From Ferdinandcohnia sp036962685 (GTDB lineage Bacteria > Bacillota > Bacilli > Bacillales > Bacillaceae_L), in the NCBI RefSeq assembly GCF_036962685.1, contig NZ_JBALOP010000047.1, forward strand, positions 1-64,000: a DNA stretch of 64,000 bases, given 5' to 3'. The notes beneath the pieces were generated by a model. It saw nothing but the letters and a program-made list of their open reading frames with translations, did not search any database and had not been told where the DNA came from. Numbering within the stretch: the stretch's first letter is position 1; each line of letters starts with the position of its first letter. The position numbers were made by a program, and so were the translations under genes. Positions 26,403 through 35,244 of this stretch are shown here, piece after piece.

Positions 26403-27425
26403 TTGAATCATTTATTGGAAGTAGAAGATTTAAAGGTTTCTTTCCGTGTATCAAGCGGTGAAATCCATGCCCTAAGAGGTGTCTCTTTTCATGTTAAGAG
26501 TGGGGAAACACTTGCTGTTGTTGGGGAAAGCGGATGTGGCAAGAGTGTTACGGCGCAGGCGATTATGGGTATGATTCCTTCCCAACATGGACGGGTGAAA
26601 GAGGGAAGGATTCAATTTAAAGGCCAGGACTTAACAAAGTTTAACAAGAAGGAATTTAGAAATATACGTGGATCCGAAATTGGAATGGTTTTCCAAGATC
26701 CAATGACCTCTCTCAATCCAACGATGAAAGTAGGCAGTCAAATTGATGAAGTCCTGATAAGAAACAAAAAGCTGTCAAAGAAAGAAGCCAAACAAAGAAC
26801 GATTGAGTTACTAAAGCTTGTTGGAATTTCAGATGCTCCAAACCGTTATTCTCAGTATCCGCATGAATTTAGTGGAGGTATGAGACAACGGGTCGTCATT
26901 GCGATTGCATTAGCCTGCAATCCTGACTTAATTATTGCCGATGAACCTACGACCGCATTGGACGTTACAATTCAGGCGCAGATTTTAGAATTATTAACAA
27001 AGCTACAGAAAGAAAGAAACACCTCGATTATGCTCATCACTCATGATTTGGGTGTCGTTGCAGAGGTTGCTGACCGAGTAGCCGTTATGTATGCCGGCAT
27101 GGTTGTTGAAAGTGGTAAGGTGGAAGAAATATTTGAAAACCCGAAACATCCGTATACATGGGGTTTATTAAATTCAGTACCAAAGCATGAGAGTAATGAA
27201 AAGGAAAGATTAGTTCCGATTGAAGGTTCTCCACCTGACCTATTCGACCCTCCTAAGGGATGCCCCTTTGCGGCTCGTTGTCCTTTTACTATGGAAGTTT
27301 GTCTCGAACATATGCCAGGAAAGGAAATGTTCACGGAAAATCATGAGGCTCGCTGCTGGCTGAATGATTCTAGAGCTCCGAAGCATGAAGAATTGATCGC
27401 AGCAGGGAGGAATAACATTGTCTGA
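26403..27425 (+). CDS. Peptide ABC transporter ATPase, DppD/OppD type
   Basis: First of two ATPase subunits, 340 residues. Walker A is GESGCGKSVTA at about 38-48, FQDPMTSLNP follows as the Q-loop, then FSGGMRQRVVIA and IIADEPTTALDVT. The C-terminal oligopeptide domain carries a cysteine cluster (GCPFAARCPFTMEVC, then C at the end), known in this family to bind an iron-sulfur cluster. The start is TTG, fixed by AAGGAGGTG 7 nt upstream and an in-frame stop just before it. Its end overlaps the next gene by eight bases. Confidence 0.92.
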   Translation: MNHLLEVEDLKVSFRVSSGEIHALRGVSFHVKSGETLAVVGESGCGKSVTAQAIMGMIPSQHGRVKEGRIQFKGQDLTKFNKKEFRNIRGSEIGMVFQDPMTSLNPTMKVGSQIDEVLIRNKKLSKKEAKQRTIELLKLVGISDAPNRYSQYPHEFSGGMRQRVVIAIALACNPDLIIADEPTTALDVTIQAQILELLTKLQKERNTSIMLITHDLGVVAEVADRVAVMYAGMVVESGKVEEIFENPKHPYTWGLLNSVPKHESNEKERLVPIEGSPPDLFDPPKGCPFAARCPFTMEVCLEHMPGKEMFTENHEARCWLNDSRAPKHEELIAAGRNNIV

Positions 27426-28371
27426 GTATGTCTTAGAGGTTCAGGAAGTCAAAAAACATTTTAAAATGGGCAAAAGAAAAACCGTTAAATCAGTCGATGG
27501 AATTTCCTTCGCTATTCGAAAAGGAGAAACGCTCGGATTAGTTGGTGAAAGTGGCAGTGGGAAGTCTACACTTGGGCGAACGATTGTCGGCCTCTATGAA
27601 ACAACCTCCGGGAATGTGCTCTTTAACGGTGAGAACATTTCAAATCTTAACGGTAAAGAGAAAAAAGAGTTAAGTAGGCAAATGCAAATGATTTTTCAAG
27701 ACCCAACCGCCTCTCTCAACCCAAGAATGAAGGTCGGCGACATTATTGCTGAAGGGATTGATGCGTATAAGCTTTTACGAGGAAAAGAGAGAAAAGAAAG
27801 AGTCATAGAATTGCTAGAAAAGGTTGGTTTACATGCTGACCATGCGAAGCGATTTCCTCATGAATTCAGTGGGGGGCAACGACAAAGAATCGGAATTGCT
27901 AGGGCATTGGCACTTAATCCTTCATTTATCGTAGCGGATGAACCGATTTCGGCACTAGATGTTTCCATTCAGGCACAGGTGATTAACCTTCTTGAAGACT
28001 TGCAAAAGGAAAATGAACTGACCTATTTATTCATTGCCCATGATTTAGCCATGGTGAAACATATCAGTGATCGTATTGGTGTGATGTATATGGGGAAATT
28101 GGTAGAGCTTACGACCAGTGATGCATTGTTCCGAGATCCACTTCATCCCTACACACATGCATTATTATCGGCCATACCTGTAACGGAACCGAAATTGAGG
28201 GGAACTCGGGAGCGAATCGTGCTTTCGGGTGATCCACCTAGTCCATTAAATCCGCCATCTGGTTGTCCTTTTAGAACTAGATGTCCTAAAGCAATGGAGA
28301 AATGTGGGGAAGTGATGCCAGAGTGGAAGGAAATCAAGGCGGAACACTGGGTAGCTTGTCACTTACATTAA
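27418..28371 (+). CDS. Peptide ABC transporter ATPase, DppF/OppF type
   Basis: Second ATPase subunit, 317 residues, starting with TTG inside the end of the previous gene behind an AGGGAGG site. Walker A is GESGSGKSTLGR, the Q-loop FQDPTASLNPRM, the signature FSGGQRQRIGIA, and Walker B IVADEPISALDVS. The C-terminal cysteine cluster (CPFRTRCPKAMEKC and a late CHLH) matches OppF. With DppD-like it forms the heterodimeric motor. Confidence 0.92.
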   Translation: MSEYVLEVQEVKKHFKMGKRKTVKSVDGISFAIRKGETLGLVGESGSGKSTLGRTIVGLYETTSGNVLFNGENISNLNGKEKKELSRQMQMIFQDPTASLNPRMKVGDIIAEGIDAYKLLRGKERKERVIELLEKVGLHADHAKRFPHEFSGGQRQRIGIARALALNPSFIVADEPISALDVSIQAQVINLLEDLQKENELTYLFIAHDLAMVKHISDRIGVMYMGKLVELTTSDALFRDPLHPYTHALLSAIPVTEPKLRGTRERIVLSGDPPSPLNPPSGCPFRTRCPKAMEKCGEVMPEWKEIKAEHWVACHLH

Positions 28372-28393
28372 AAAAGAAAGGGAGGAACAAAAA

Positions 28394-30010
28394 GTGAAAA
28401 AAGTTTCATTGATTTTTATTACATTATTGGTTTTAATTATTGCCGGATGTGGTAATAAAGAAGCTGGCGATACAAATAGTGGAGATTCAAAAGAGAATGT
28501 AGCACAGGAGCTAACGTTAAATCTTGGTGGAGAGCCTTATACAATTGATCCGGCTTTTGCATCAGATACGACCTCATTTTGGGTGATTGATAATTTATAT
28601 CAAGGATTATACATGTATGACAAAGAAGGAAATATTGTTGAAGGAACAGCTAGTAAAGTAGATATTTCTGAGGATGGAAATACATACACCTTCACCATTC
28701 GTGATGGTGTAGAATGGTCGAACGGAGATCCGTTAACAGCAAAGGATTTTGAATTTGCTTGGAAACGTGTGTTAAATCCAGAAACAGCTGCCTATGACCC
28801 ATCAAGTTTCTACTATATAAAGGGTGCTGAAGAATATAACACTGGAAAAGGTACTGTAGAAGATGTAGGAATTAAAGCAACTGATGATCAAACATTAGTA
28901 GTCGAATTAAATACACCAGTTAAATTTTTCCCTAAAGTACTTCTGGGCCAAGGATTCATGCCGGTTAACCAAAAGGTAGTTGAAGCGAATGAAGACTGGG
29001 CTGCAGAAGCAGAAACAGTTGTAACAAACGGACCATACTCATTAGTAAGTTGGGATCACAATAATGAACTAGTAATTGAAAAAAGTGATTCTTATTGGGA
29101 TAAAGAAAGCATCACCATGGAGAAAGTAACCTTCAAAATGGTCGCAGATGCAACAACTGAATACCAAATGTACAAATCTGGTGAGCTTGACTTAGTAGAA
29201 TCGATTCAAGTAGATGCCATCGAGCAGGAAAAAAGCAGCGAGGAATACCATAATAATCCTTCGTTCAGTGTTTACACTTACTCTTTCAATGTAGAGGAAG
29301 AACCATTTAATAATGCAAAAATCAGAAGAGCCTTTGCATCAGCCATTGATCGTGAAGCCATCACGAAACATATTTCAAAAGGTGGAGAAATGCCTGCTTA
29401 CGGTTACGTAGCATACGGAGTTCAAGCCCCAACTGGAAATGATTTTAGAGATGATGCAGATGAGTATTACAAGTTTGATAAAGAAGAAGCACAAAGCCTA
29501 CTAGAAGAAGGAATGAAGGAAGAAGGCTGGACTGAACTGCCTGCAGTAACATTAAAATATAATTCAGAAGCAAACCATAAGAAAATCGCAGAAGCACTTC
29601 AAGAAATGTTTAAAGAAAACCTTGGTGTAACAGTAGAATTGGAAAATCAAGAATGGAAAACATATATTGATACATTTAAACAAAAGAATTTCCAAATCGC
29701 AAGAATGGGCTGGGTTGGAGACTTCCTTGATCCATATCCAGTATTAAATCTATATAGCAGTAAAAGCTCAAGTAACTTTACCAATTGGAACAACCCAGAA
29801 TTTGATCAGTTATTAGAGCAATCTCTAATTGAACAAGATGAAGCAAAGAGATATGAGCTATTACATCAAGCGGAAGCTGTTCTAATGGAAGATATGCCAA
29901 TCATTCCAATTTACTTCTCTTCACAAAACTCACTTGTAAAGAGTAATGTAGACGGTATTCGATTTGATCCACTTACAAAACCTGATTTCCGATTTGCAAC
30001 AAAGGAATAG
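28394..30010 (+). CDS. Peptide-binding lipoprotein, OppA/DppA type
   Basis: Extracellular substrate-binding lipoprotein of family 5, 538 residues, starting at GTG behind GGGAGGAAC. The signal peptide ends in the lipobox VLIIAGCGNKE, with the cysteine at about 19. The first lobe carries LTLNLGGEPYTIDPAFASD, and NLYQGLYMYDKEGNIVEGTA is the family start signature. The length is that of OppA rather than a dipeptide-only DppA. A riboswitch for SAM upstream points to methionine-related peptides, but the pocket cannot be read for specificity. Confidence 0.92.
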   Translation: MKKVSLIFITLLVLIIAGCGNKEAGDTNSGDSKENVAQELTLNLGGEPYTIDPAFASDTTSFWVIDNLYQGLYMYDKEGNIVEGTASKVDISEDGNTYTFTIRDGVEWSNGDPLTAKDFEFAWKRVLNPETAAYDPSSFYYIKGAEEYNTGKGTVEDVGIKATDDQTLVVELNTPVKFFPKVLLGQGFMPVNQKVVEANEDWAAEAETVVTNGPYSLVSWDHNNELVIEKSDSYWDKESITMEKVTFKMVADATTEYQMYKSGELDLVESIQVDAIEQEKSSEEYHNNPSFSVYTYSFNVEEEPFNNAKIRRAFASAIDREAITKHISKGGEMPAYGYVAYGVQAPTGNDFRDDADEYYKFDKEEAQSLLEEGMKEEGWTELPAVTLKYNSEANHKKIAEALQEMFKENLGVTVELENQEWKTYIDTFKQKNFQIARMGWVGDFLDPYPVLNLYSSKSSSNFTNWNNPEFDQLLEQSLIEQDEAKRYELLHQAEAVLMEDMPIIPIYFSSQNSLVKSNVDGIRFDPLTKPDFRFATKE

Positions 30011-30038
30011 GGATTTCTTTTAAAAGGAGACATTTACG

Positions 30039-30416
30039 TTGAAAAAGTATTGTTGGTCCGTCGTGTTGGTTATTATTGCTTTTGGAATAGTAAAAGCACT
30101 AGGTTTGTATAACTTCCAATCTATGATCATGATTAATCGAATTTTTCTAGCGGGCTTACTAGCATTACTTTTAGGTGCGGTCCTTTATGTAACGAGAAGC
30201 GGATTTTTAGATCTGTTTTTATCAGGATTTACGAAAATGAAAGATTCAATGGTAAATAGGTCAACAGCTATGTTGGAGGTTGAAAAACAGATAGCAACCA
30301 ATGAAGACCTTATTCAATGGAAGGAACAATTTACTTTTCAAGTAATGGTCTATTCACTTGGTTGTGGAACAGGACTACTATTCATTTCAACTATTTTGTC
30401 TCTATATAGATCATAA
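30039..30416 (+). CDS. DUF3899-type small membrane protein
   Basis: A 125-residue protein with three hydrophobic segments (about 5-22, 30-52 and 100-122), resembling the DUF3899 family found at the end of Opp operons in bacilli. The start is TTG behind AAAGGAG. It is co-directional, 28 bp after the binding protein gene, and followed by a terminator, so it is likely the last gene of the riboswitch operon. No function is known. Confidence 0.65.
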   Translation: MKKYCWSVVLVIIAFGIVKALGLYNFQSMIMINRIFLAGLLALLLGAVLYVTRSGFLDLFLSGFTKMKDSMVNRSTAMLEVEKQIATNEDLIQWKEQFTFQVMVYSLGCGTGLLFISTILSLYRS

Positions 30417-30422
30417 GTAAAA

Positions 30423-30460
30423 GAGGGTGTTCAAAGATTTTCTTTGGAGCATCCTTTTTT
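30423..30460 (+). terminator. Terminator of the peptide transporter operon
   Basis: AGGGTGTTCAAAG pairs imperfectly with CTTTGGAGCATCCT, followed by TTTTTT. Confidence 0.75.
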
Positions 30461-30576
30461 CTTATTTTTTAAGTATTTGTAAATGGAAAGTGCGCAGCAT
30501 AAGAAATAATTGAACAAACGGTGTCTAGTTTGTGAACCATAATAAATTTTTTGAAAACGGAACCTCTTCCTACTTT

Positions 30577-30597
30577 ACATACCCTTTGGGGGTATGT
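30577..30597. promoter_or_regulatory. CsoR operator before csoR
   Basis: Inverted repeat ACATACCC-TTTGG-GGGTATGT with the GC-rich centre typical of CsoR sites, 31 bp before the csoR start. Confidence 0.75.
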
Positions 30598-30627
30598 TAA
30601 GATGAAATCAAGTTAGGAGGTTATGCT

Positions 30628-30960
30628 ATGGAAAACAAAGCTGAAGAAGTAAACTGTCATTCAGAATGTGGTACATCTGAACGTAAAAGTCATCATCCTG
30701 AACATGTGAAACAGAATTTGTCAAATCGTTTAAACCGGATCGAAGGTCAAATTCGAGGCATTAAGGGAATGATTGAAAAAGACGTTTACTGTGATGATGT
30801 TATAACCCAGATTTCGGCAACCCAATCAGCTTTAAATAGTGTGGCCAAAATTCTTTTGGAAGGTCATTTAAAAGGCTGTGTCGTAGATCGCCTTTCGGAA
30901 GGTGACGATGAAGTTTTAGATGAATTAGTTGTTACCATCCAAAAATTAATGAAAAAATAA
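30628..30960 (+). CDS. csoR: Copper-sensing repressor CsoR
   Basis: A small all-helical DNA-binding repressor (110 residues) of the CsoR/RcnR family that releases DNA when it binds Cu(I). The copper ligands are present in order: cysteine in DVYCDDV (about 53), then histidine and cysteine in LLEGHLKGCV (about 78 and 82). The N-terminal tail carries extra histidine and cysteine residues (NCHSECG, SHHPEH). NRLNRIEGQIRGIKGMIE is the family's first helix. AGGAGG precedes the ATG. An operator-like repeat directly upstream indicates autoregulation. The genes downstream are copZ and copA. Confidence 0.93.
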   Translation: MENKAEEVNCHSECGTSERKSHHPEHVKQNLSNRLNRIEGQIRGIKGMIEKDVYCDDVITQISATQSALNSVAKILLEGHLKGCVVDRLSEGDDEVLDELVVTIQKLMKK

Positions 30961-30976
30961 TTTTTTTTAAAGCTTT

Positions 30977-31001
30977 TATACCCCTATATAGTATCGGGGA
31001 T
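30977..31001. promoter_or_regulatory. Possible degenerate CsoR site before copZ
   Basis: TATACCCCTATA is followed by TAGTATCGGGGAT. The outer CCCC/GGGG arms are kept but the spacing differs from the two clear sites at 30577 and 31277. Confidence 0.4.
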
Positions 31002-31033
31002 CATCATATATTTTTAAAAGGAGAGTATAAATT

Positions 31034-31240
31034 ATGCAAACTGTAACATTAAACGTACACGGAATGTCTTGCGGACATTGTGTAAAGGCTGTAGAAGGTA
31101 GCGTTGGCGTGTTAGAAGGTGTTAGTGAAGTAAAGGTAAAATTAGATGAAGCTTTGGTTGAAGTAGCGTTTGATGAATCCAAAGTATCTCTTGATAAAAT
31201 TAAAGAAACAATTGACGATCAAGGATATGACGTAGAGTAA
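31034..31240 (+). CDS. copZ: Copper chaperone CopZ
   Basis: A 68-residue heavy-metal-associated domain protein that carries Cu(I) in the cytoplasm to the CopA ATPase. The metal-binding motif GMSCGHC is at residues 10-16 and the rest follows the ferredoxin-like pattern to QGYDV at the end. AAAAGGAG precedes the ATG. It lies 73 bp after csoR and 73 bp before copA, each gap holding a CsoR-like element. Confidence 0.95.
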   Translation: MQTVTLNVHGMSCGHCVKAVEGSVGVLEGVSEVKVKLDEALVEVAFDESKVSLDKIKETIDDQGYDVE

Positions 31241-31276
31241 GAGTGCTTCCATAGCACTCTCTCATTTTCGAAAAAA

Positions 31277-31295
31277 TATACCCCTTGGAGGTATA
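31277..31295. promoter_or_regulatory. CsoR operator before copA
   Basis: Near-perfect inverted repeat TATACCCCTTGGAGGTATA, 19 bp before the copA start. It partly overlaps the region where the ribosome binding site lies (AAAGGAGG at 31296). Confidence 0.7.
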
Positions 31296-31313
31296 AAGGA
31301 GGTAGGGAAGATC

Positions 31314-33746
31314 ATGAGTACCGAAGCAGCAGCAGCTAGAAAGTTGAAGGAAGCGAGCATTCAAATTACAGGGATGACTTGTGCAGCGTGTTCGACACGT
31401 ATTGAAAAAGGGTTAAATAAAATGGAGGGCGTTGAGCAGGCATCCGTTAACCTAGCACTTGAAAAGTCTACGATTAAATATGATCCATCAAAACTGAGTG
31501 AAGCAGATTTTGAAAAGAAAATCGAAGCACTTGGTTATGGTGTAGTGAAACAAAAAGCAGAATTTGAAATTACAGGGATGACCTGTGCAGCGTGTTCGAC
31601 ACGCATCGAAAAAGGGCTAAACAAGATGGAAGGTGTTTCAATTGCAAACGTAAATTTAGCACTTGAAAAAGCAACCATTGAATTTAATCCATCAGAGGTA
31701 ACAATTGCAGATATTATTGCAAAGGTAGAGAAGTTAGGCTACGGTGCACACCAAAAGCAAGAGGATAAAGAACAAGTAGACTATCGTGAAAAACACATTA
31801 AAGATCAGCAACGAAAATTCATTTTTTCAGCGATTTTATCGTTACCATTATTATGGACGATGGTAGGGCATTTTTCCTTTACATCGTTTTTATATGTTCC
31901 AGATTTCTTAATGAATCCTTGGATTCAACTGATCTTGGCAACACCGGTACAATTTATTATCGGGAAACAGTTTTATGTAGGAGCCTATAAGGCACTACGT
32001 AATGGAAGTGCAAACATGGACGTCCTCGTTGCTATGGGTACTTCAGCAGCCTATTTTTATAGTGTGTATCAAGCAATTGTAACAGCCGGAACGGACCAGA
32101 TGCCACACCTTTACTTTGAAACAAGTGCAGTGCTAATCACACTGATTCTTTTAGGTAAATTATTTGAAGCAAGAGCGAAAGGTCGTTCATCTGAAGCGAT
32201 TAAAAAATTAATGGGACTTCAGGCAAAAACAGCCATCGTTGTGCGTGATGGAGTTGAGAAAGAAGTTCCGTTAGAAGAAGTCGTAATAGGTGACACCATT
32301 TTAGTGAAACCGGGTGAAAAAATCCCTGTTGATGGTGAGGTACTAGAGGGAACAACAGCTGTTGATGAATCGATGTTAACAGGCGAAAGCTTACCAGTAG
32401 ATAAAACGTCAGGTGATGTCTTATATGGCTCAACGATTAACAAAAATGGCTTCATTAAAATGAAAGCAACAAAAGTCGGTCGTGACACAGCACTAGCCCA
32501 AATCATTAAAGTAGTAGAGGACGCACAAGGTTCGAAAGCGCCCATTCAACGTTTGGCTGACCAAATTTCGGGTATTTTTGTTCCAATCGTAGTGGGAATT
32601 GCTTTTCTTACATTCCTAGTATGGATCATATGGGTTAGTCCGGGAGAGTTTACACCAGCACTTGAAGTGTTAATTGCTATTCTTGTAATTGCTTGTCCAT
32701 GTGCACTCGGTTTAGCAACGCCGACCTCGATTATGGCGGGCTCTGGTCGCGCAGCTGAATTTGGGATTTTGTTTAAAGGTGGCGAGCATTTAGAACAAAC
32801 CCAGGGTATTGATACAGTTGTAGTCGACAAAACGGGTACTGTAACCCATGGTAAACCAGTTTTAACGGATGTTTTAACAGCAGATGCCCAAGATGAAGAG
32901 ACATTTTTATCATTAATCGGTGCAGCTGAAAAACAATCTGAGCATCCACTCGCACAAGCGATTGTTGAGGGGATCCGGGAAAAAGGCATCGAACTTGGGG
33001 ATGTTCAATTTTTTGAAGCGATTCCGGGATATGGTGTCATTGCGACGGTTTCAGGCCAAGGGATTGTTATTGGTACACGTAAACTTATGCAGCAATATGG
33101 AATTGATGTCCAATCGGTTTTACCTGAGATGGAAAAACTTGAAACCGACGGTAAGACAGCGATGCTAGCGGGTATTAATGGACAGTATGCGGGACTAGTT
33201 GCCGTAGCGGATACCGTGAAAGATACTTCTAAAGAAGCGGTAAGACGCCTACATGATATGGGTATTCACGTCATTATGATGACAGGTGATAACGAGCGCG
33301 CAGCACAGGCTATTGGGAAAGAGGTAGGCGTTGATACGGTTATTGCAGAAGTACTTCCTGAAGGCAAAGCAGAGGAAGTGAAAAAATTACAACAACAGGG
33401 TAAAAAAGTGGCAATGGTCGGGGACGGCATCAATGACGCACCAGCACTTGCTAGTGCAGATATTGGAATGGCCATTGGCACAGGTACGGATGTTGCAATG
33501 GAAGCAGCAGATATTACACTGATTAGTGGTGACCTCAATAGTATTGCTGATGCAATATTAATGAGTCGCAAAACAATGCGAAATATTAAGCAAAACTTAT
33601 TCTGGGCCTTTGCTTATAACACCATTGGGATTCCAATTGCTGCAGTAGGATTGCTTGCACCATGGGTAGCAGGTGCAGCAATGGCATTCAGTTCCGTATC
33701 GGTCGTATTAAACGCATTACGATTACAACGAGTAAAATTAAAATAA
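31314..33746 (+). CDS. copA: Copper-exporting P1B-type ATPase CopA
   Basis: Membrane pump that exports Cu(I) at the cost of ATP, 810 residues, normal for Bacillus CopA. Two N-terminal metal-binding domains carry GMTCAACSTRIEKGLNKMEG at about residues 19 and 87. They are nearly identical to each other, suggesting recent duplication or gene conversion. The membrane CPC motif is in VIACPCALGLATP. TGES in the actuator domain, DKTGTVTHGKP as phosphorylation site, SEHPLAQAI as nucleotide-binding HP motif and GDGINDAPAL in the hinge are all intact. It has its own CsoR-type operator, so it may be transcribed separately from copZ. Confidence 0.97.
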   Translation: MSTEAAAARKLKEASIQITGMTCAACSTRIEKGLNKMEGVEQASVNLALEKSTIKYDPSKLSEADFEKKIEALGYGVVKQKAEFEITGMTCAACSTRIEKGLNKMEGVSIANVNLALEKATIEFNPSEVTIADIIAKVEKLGYGAHQKQEDKEQVDYREKHIKDQQRKFIFSAILSLPLLWTMVGHFSFTSFLYVPDFLMNPWIQLILATPVQFIIGKQFYVGAYKALRNGSANMDVLVAMGTSAAYFYSVYQAIVTAGTDQMPHLYFETSAVLITLILLGKLFEARAKGRSSEAIKKLMGLQAKTAIVVRDGVEKEVPLEEVVIGDTILVKPGEKIPVDGEVLEGTTAVDESMLTGESLPVDKTSGDVLYGSTINKNGFIKMKATKVGRDTALAQIIKVVEDAQGSKAPIQRLADQISGIFVPIVVGIAFLTFLVWIIWVSPGEFTPALEVLIAILVIACPCALGLATPTSIMAGSGRAAEFGILFKGGEHLEQTQGIDTVVVDKTGTVTHGKPVLTDVLTADAQDEETFLSLIGAAEKQSEHPLAQAIVEGIREKGIELGDVQFFEAIPGYGVIATVSGQGIVIGTRKLMQQYGIDVQSVLPEMEKLETDGKTAMLAGINGQYAGLVAVADTVKDTSKEAVRRLHDMGIHVIMMTGDNERAAQAIGKEVGVDTVIAEVLPEGKAEEVKKLQQQGKKVAMVGDGINDAPALASADIGMAIGTGTDVAMEAADITLISGDLNSIADAILMSRKTMRNIKQNLFWAFAYNTIGIPIAAVGLLAPWVAGAAMAFSSVSVVLNALRLQRVKLK

Positions 33747-33750
33747 TATA

Positions 33751-33821
33751 GGGACGATTAGGACAGGTGCCTTGACCCACATTCATTTGAATCTGGGACA
33801 TTGAACCTGTCCCTTTGCCCC
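33751..33821. repeat. Palindromic repeat, family A
   Basis: Left arm GGGAC....AGGACAGGTGCC, right arm GGGACATTGAACCTGTCCC followed by TTTGCCCC. It lies between copA and the next gene. The open frame of the next gene continues upstream into this repeat, but that extension is not real coding sequence. Confidence 0.7.
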
Positions 33822-33842
33822 ATAGTAGGATGTGAGAATGGG

Positions 33843-34469
33843 ATGGATCAAACGGATAAAAAGGTTAAATTGGCTGTGAATGGTGGAATTTCATTTGGTG
33901 CAAAATTAAATGCCAAACAACTGGTTGTCATTGCTGAGTACCTAAACGATGGCGATGAACTTGAGTTAACAACCTTCCAACAGCTTTATATAGAAGTACT
34001 AGAAAGTAAAGTTGAAATGGTGAAAGAAAAATTTGAGGAAGTCGGTTTATCCTGTTACCCTGTAGGGAATTTTGTAAAAAGCTTAAGAACTTGTAATTTT
34101 TGTAAAGGTGCAGAAGAAGAAGGGATGCCTGTAGCGATTGAACTTAATAATCGAATTGCCGGAAAACAGGTTCCTTTTACGCTTCGCCCAGCCTATACAG
34201 GATGTCCTGTTGGATGTGGTGAGCCTTTAGTAAATGATATTGGCGTCATGAAAGTAAAAGACGCATATGATTTATATATCGGCGGAAAAGCGAAAGGAAA
34301 AGATGCCAAAGCAGGCACTTTATTATTGGAGCAGCTAACCCCAGAACAGCTTTTTGAAGTTGTTGAAAAGTTAATTACGATTTATGCTGAACATGGCAAG
34401 AAGAGAGAACAATTTTCAAAATTTATTAATCGTTATGGTTTAGAAAACATAAAAATGTCAGTTATATAA
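33843..34469 (+). CDS. Nitrite/sulfite reductase half-domain protein
   Basis: About 208 residues, resembling one half of a siroheme nitrite/sulfite reductase. The N-terminal ferredoxin-like half-domain covers about 15-70 (ELTTFQQLYIEV), and the iron-sulfur/siroheme region carries LRTCNFCKGAEEEG and YTGCPVGCGEPL. The four cysteines of the cluster are thus present, but true reductases are 500 residues or more with two repeated halves, so the usual second half is missing. Similar short proteins exist in bacilli and their role is unclear. I place the start at the ATG at 33843, because the upstream extension lies in a palindromic repeat. It is not clearly part of the copper operon. Confidence 0.65.
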   Translation: MDQTDKKVKLAVNGGISFGAKLNAKQLVVIAEYLNDGDELELTTFQQLYIEVLESKVEMVKEKFEEVGLSCYPVGNFVKSLRTCNFCKGAEEEGMPVAIELNNRIAGKQVPFTLRPAYTGCPVGCGEPLVNDIGVMKVKDAYDLYIGGKAKGKDAKAGTLLLEQLTPEQLFEVVEKLITIYAEHGKKREQFSKFINRYGLENIKMSVI

Positions 34470-34540
34470 ATGCTTCTGTTCATGGGATGGGGGTAAAGAT
34501 GAAATTATTAAAAAATAGTTTCGGATAAAGGGGATTGGAA

Positions 34541-35164
34541 ATGAAAAAGCGAAAGGTCGGAATCTTACTTTTTGACTATGTGGATGTCTTAGACTTTGCT
34601 GGTCCTGCTGAGGTGTTATCATTAACAGCTAAAAACAAAGCTGAACAAGCATTAACCCTATACAAAAAACATTTACTACCAACTAGACCATTCGAAGTAT
34701 ATACTCTTTCGGAAACAGGAGAAGAAATTAAAACTCATTCGGATATAAAGGTAAAGCCAGACTTTAGCATTGATAATAGTCCAGAATTAGATATTCTACT
34801 AATTCCAGGTGGTCCCTTACGAGCAGTACAGGATGTAGCTAAAAACAAAAAAATCATAGAGTGGATTATTACTCATAAAGGCATTGATTTCATATGCTCA
34901 GTTTGCACTGGAGCATACATATTAGGTGAAACTGGCTTGCTAAATGGAAAGAAGGCAACCACCCATCATTTAGCTTTAAAATTGCTACAAGAAAAGTATC
35001 CTGAGATTAACGTTTTATCCGACAGAAAAGTAGTGCAGGATGGCAATATCATAACCTCTGGCGGAGTTTCTTCAGGAATAAATATGGCACTACATCTTGT
35101 TGAGCAAATCATGGGGAAATCTGCTGCTGAAAGAACTGCCAAAACGATCGAATTTATAATTTGA
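34541..35164 (+). CDS. DJ-1/PfpI family protein, isonitrile-hydratase-like
   Basis: A class I glutamine-amidotransferase-fold protein of about 207 residues. The nucleophile elbow reads FICSVCTGAYILGETGLL (second cysteine as nucleophile, about residue 116), followed by GKKATTHHLAL. This pairing is typical of the isonitrile hydratase and AraC-associated subgroup. FDYVDVLDFAGPAEVL at the start holds the conserved glutamate equivalent region. There is no fused AraC domain. The ATG at 34541 is chosen for its AAAGGGG site 7 nt upstream; a TTG two codons earlier is too close. Confidence 0.8.
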   Translation: MKKRKVGILLFDYVDVLDFAGPAEVLSLTAKNKAEQALTLYKKHLLPTRPFEVYTLSETGEEIKTHSDIKVKPDFSIDNSPELDILLIPGGPLRAVQDVAKNKKIIEWIITHKGIDFICSVCTGAYILGETGLLNGKKATTHHLALKLLQEKYPEINVLSDRKVVQDGNIITSGGVSSGINMALHLVEQIMGKSAAERTAKTIEFII

Positions 35165-35244
35165 ATTTATCATTAAAGGTAGCTTAGTTAAATAAAGGTT
35201 CGTCTCGTATTTTAAGAGGTGGTCAATGGACACGGAGGAAGAGT

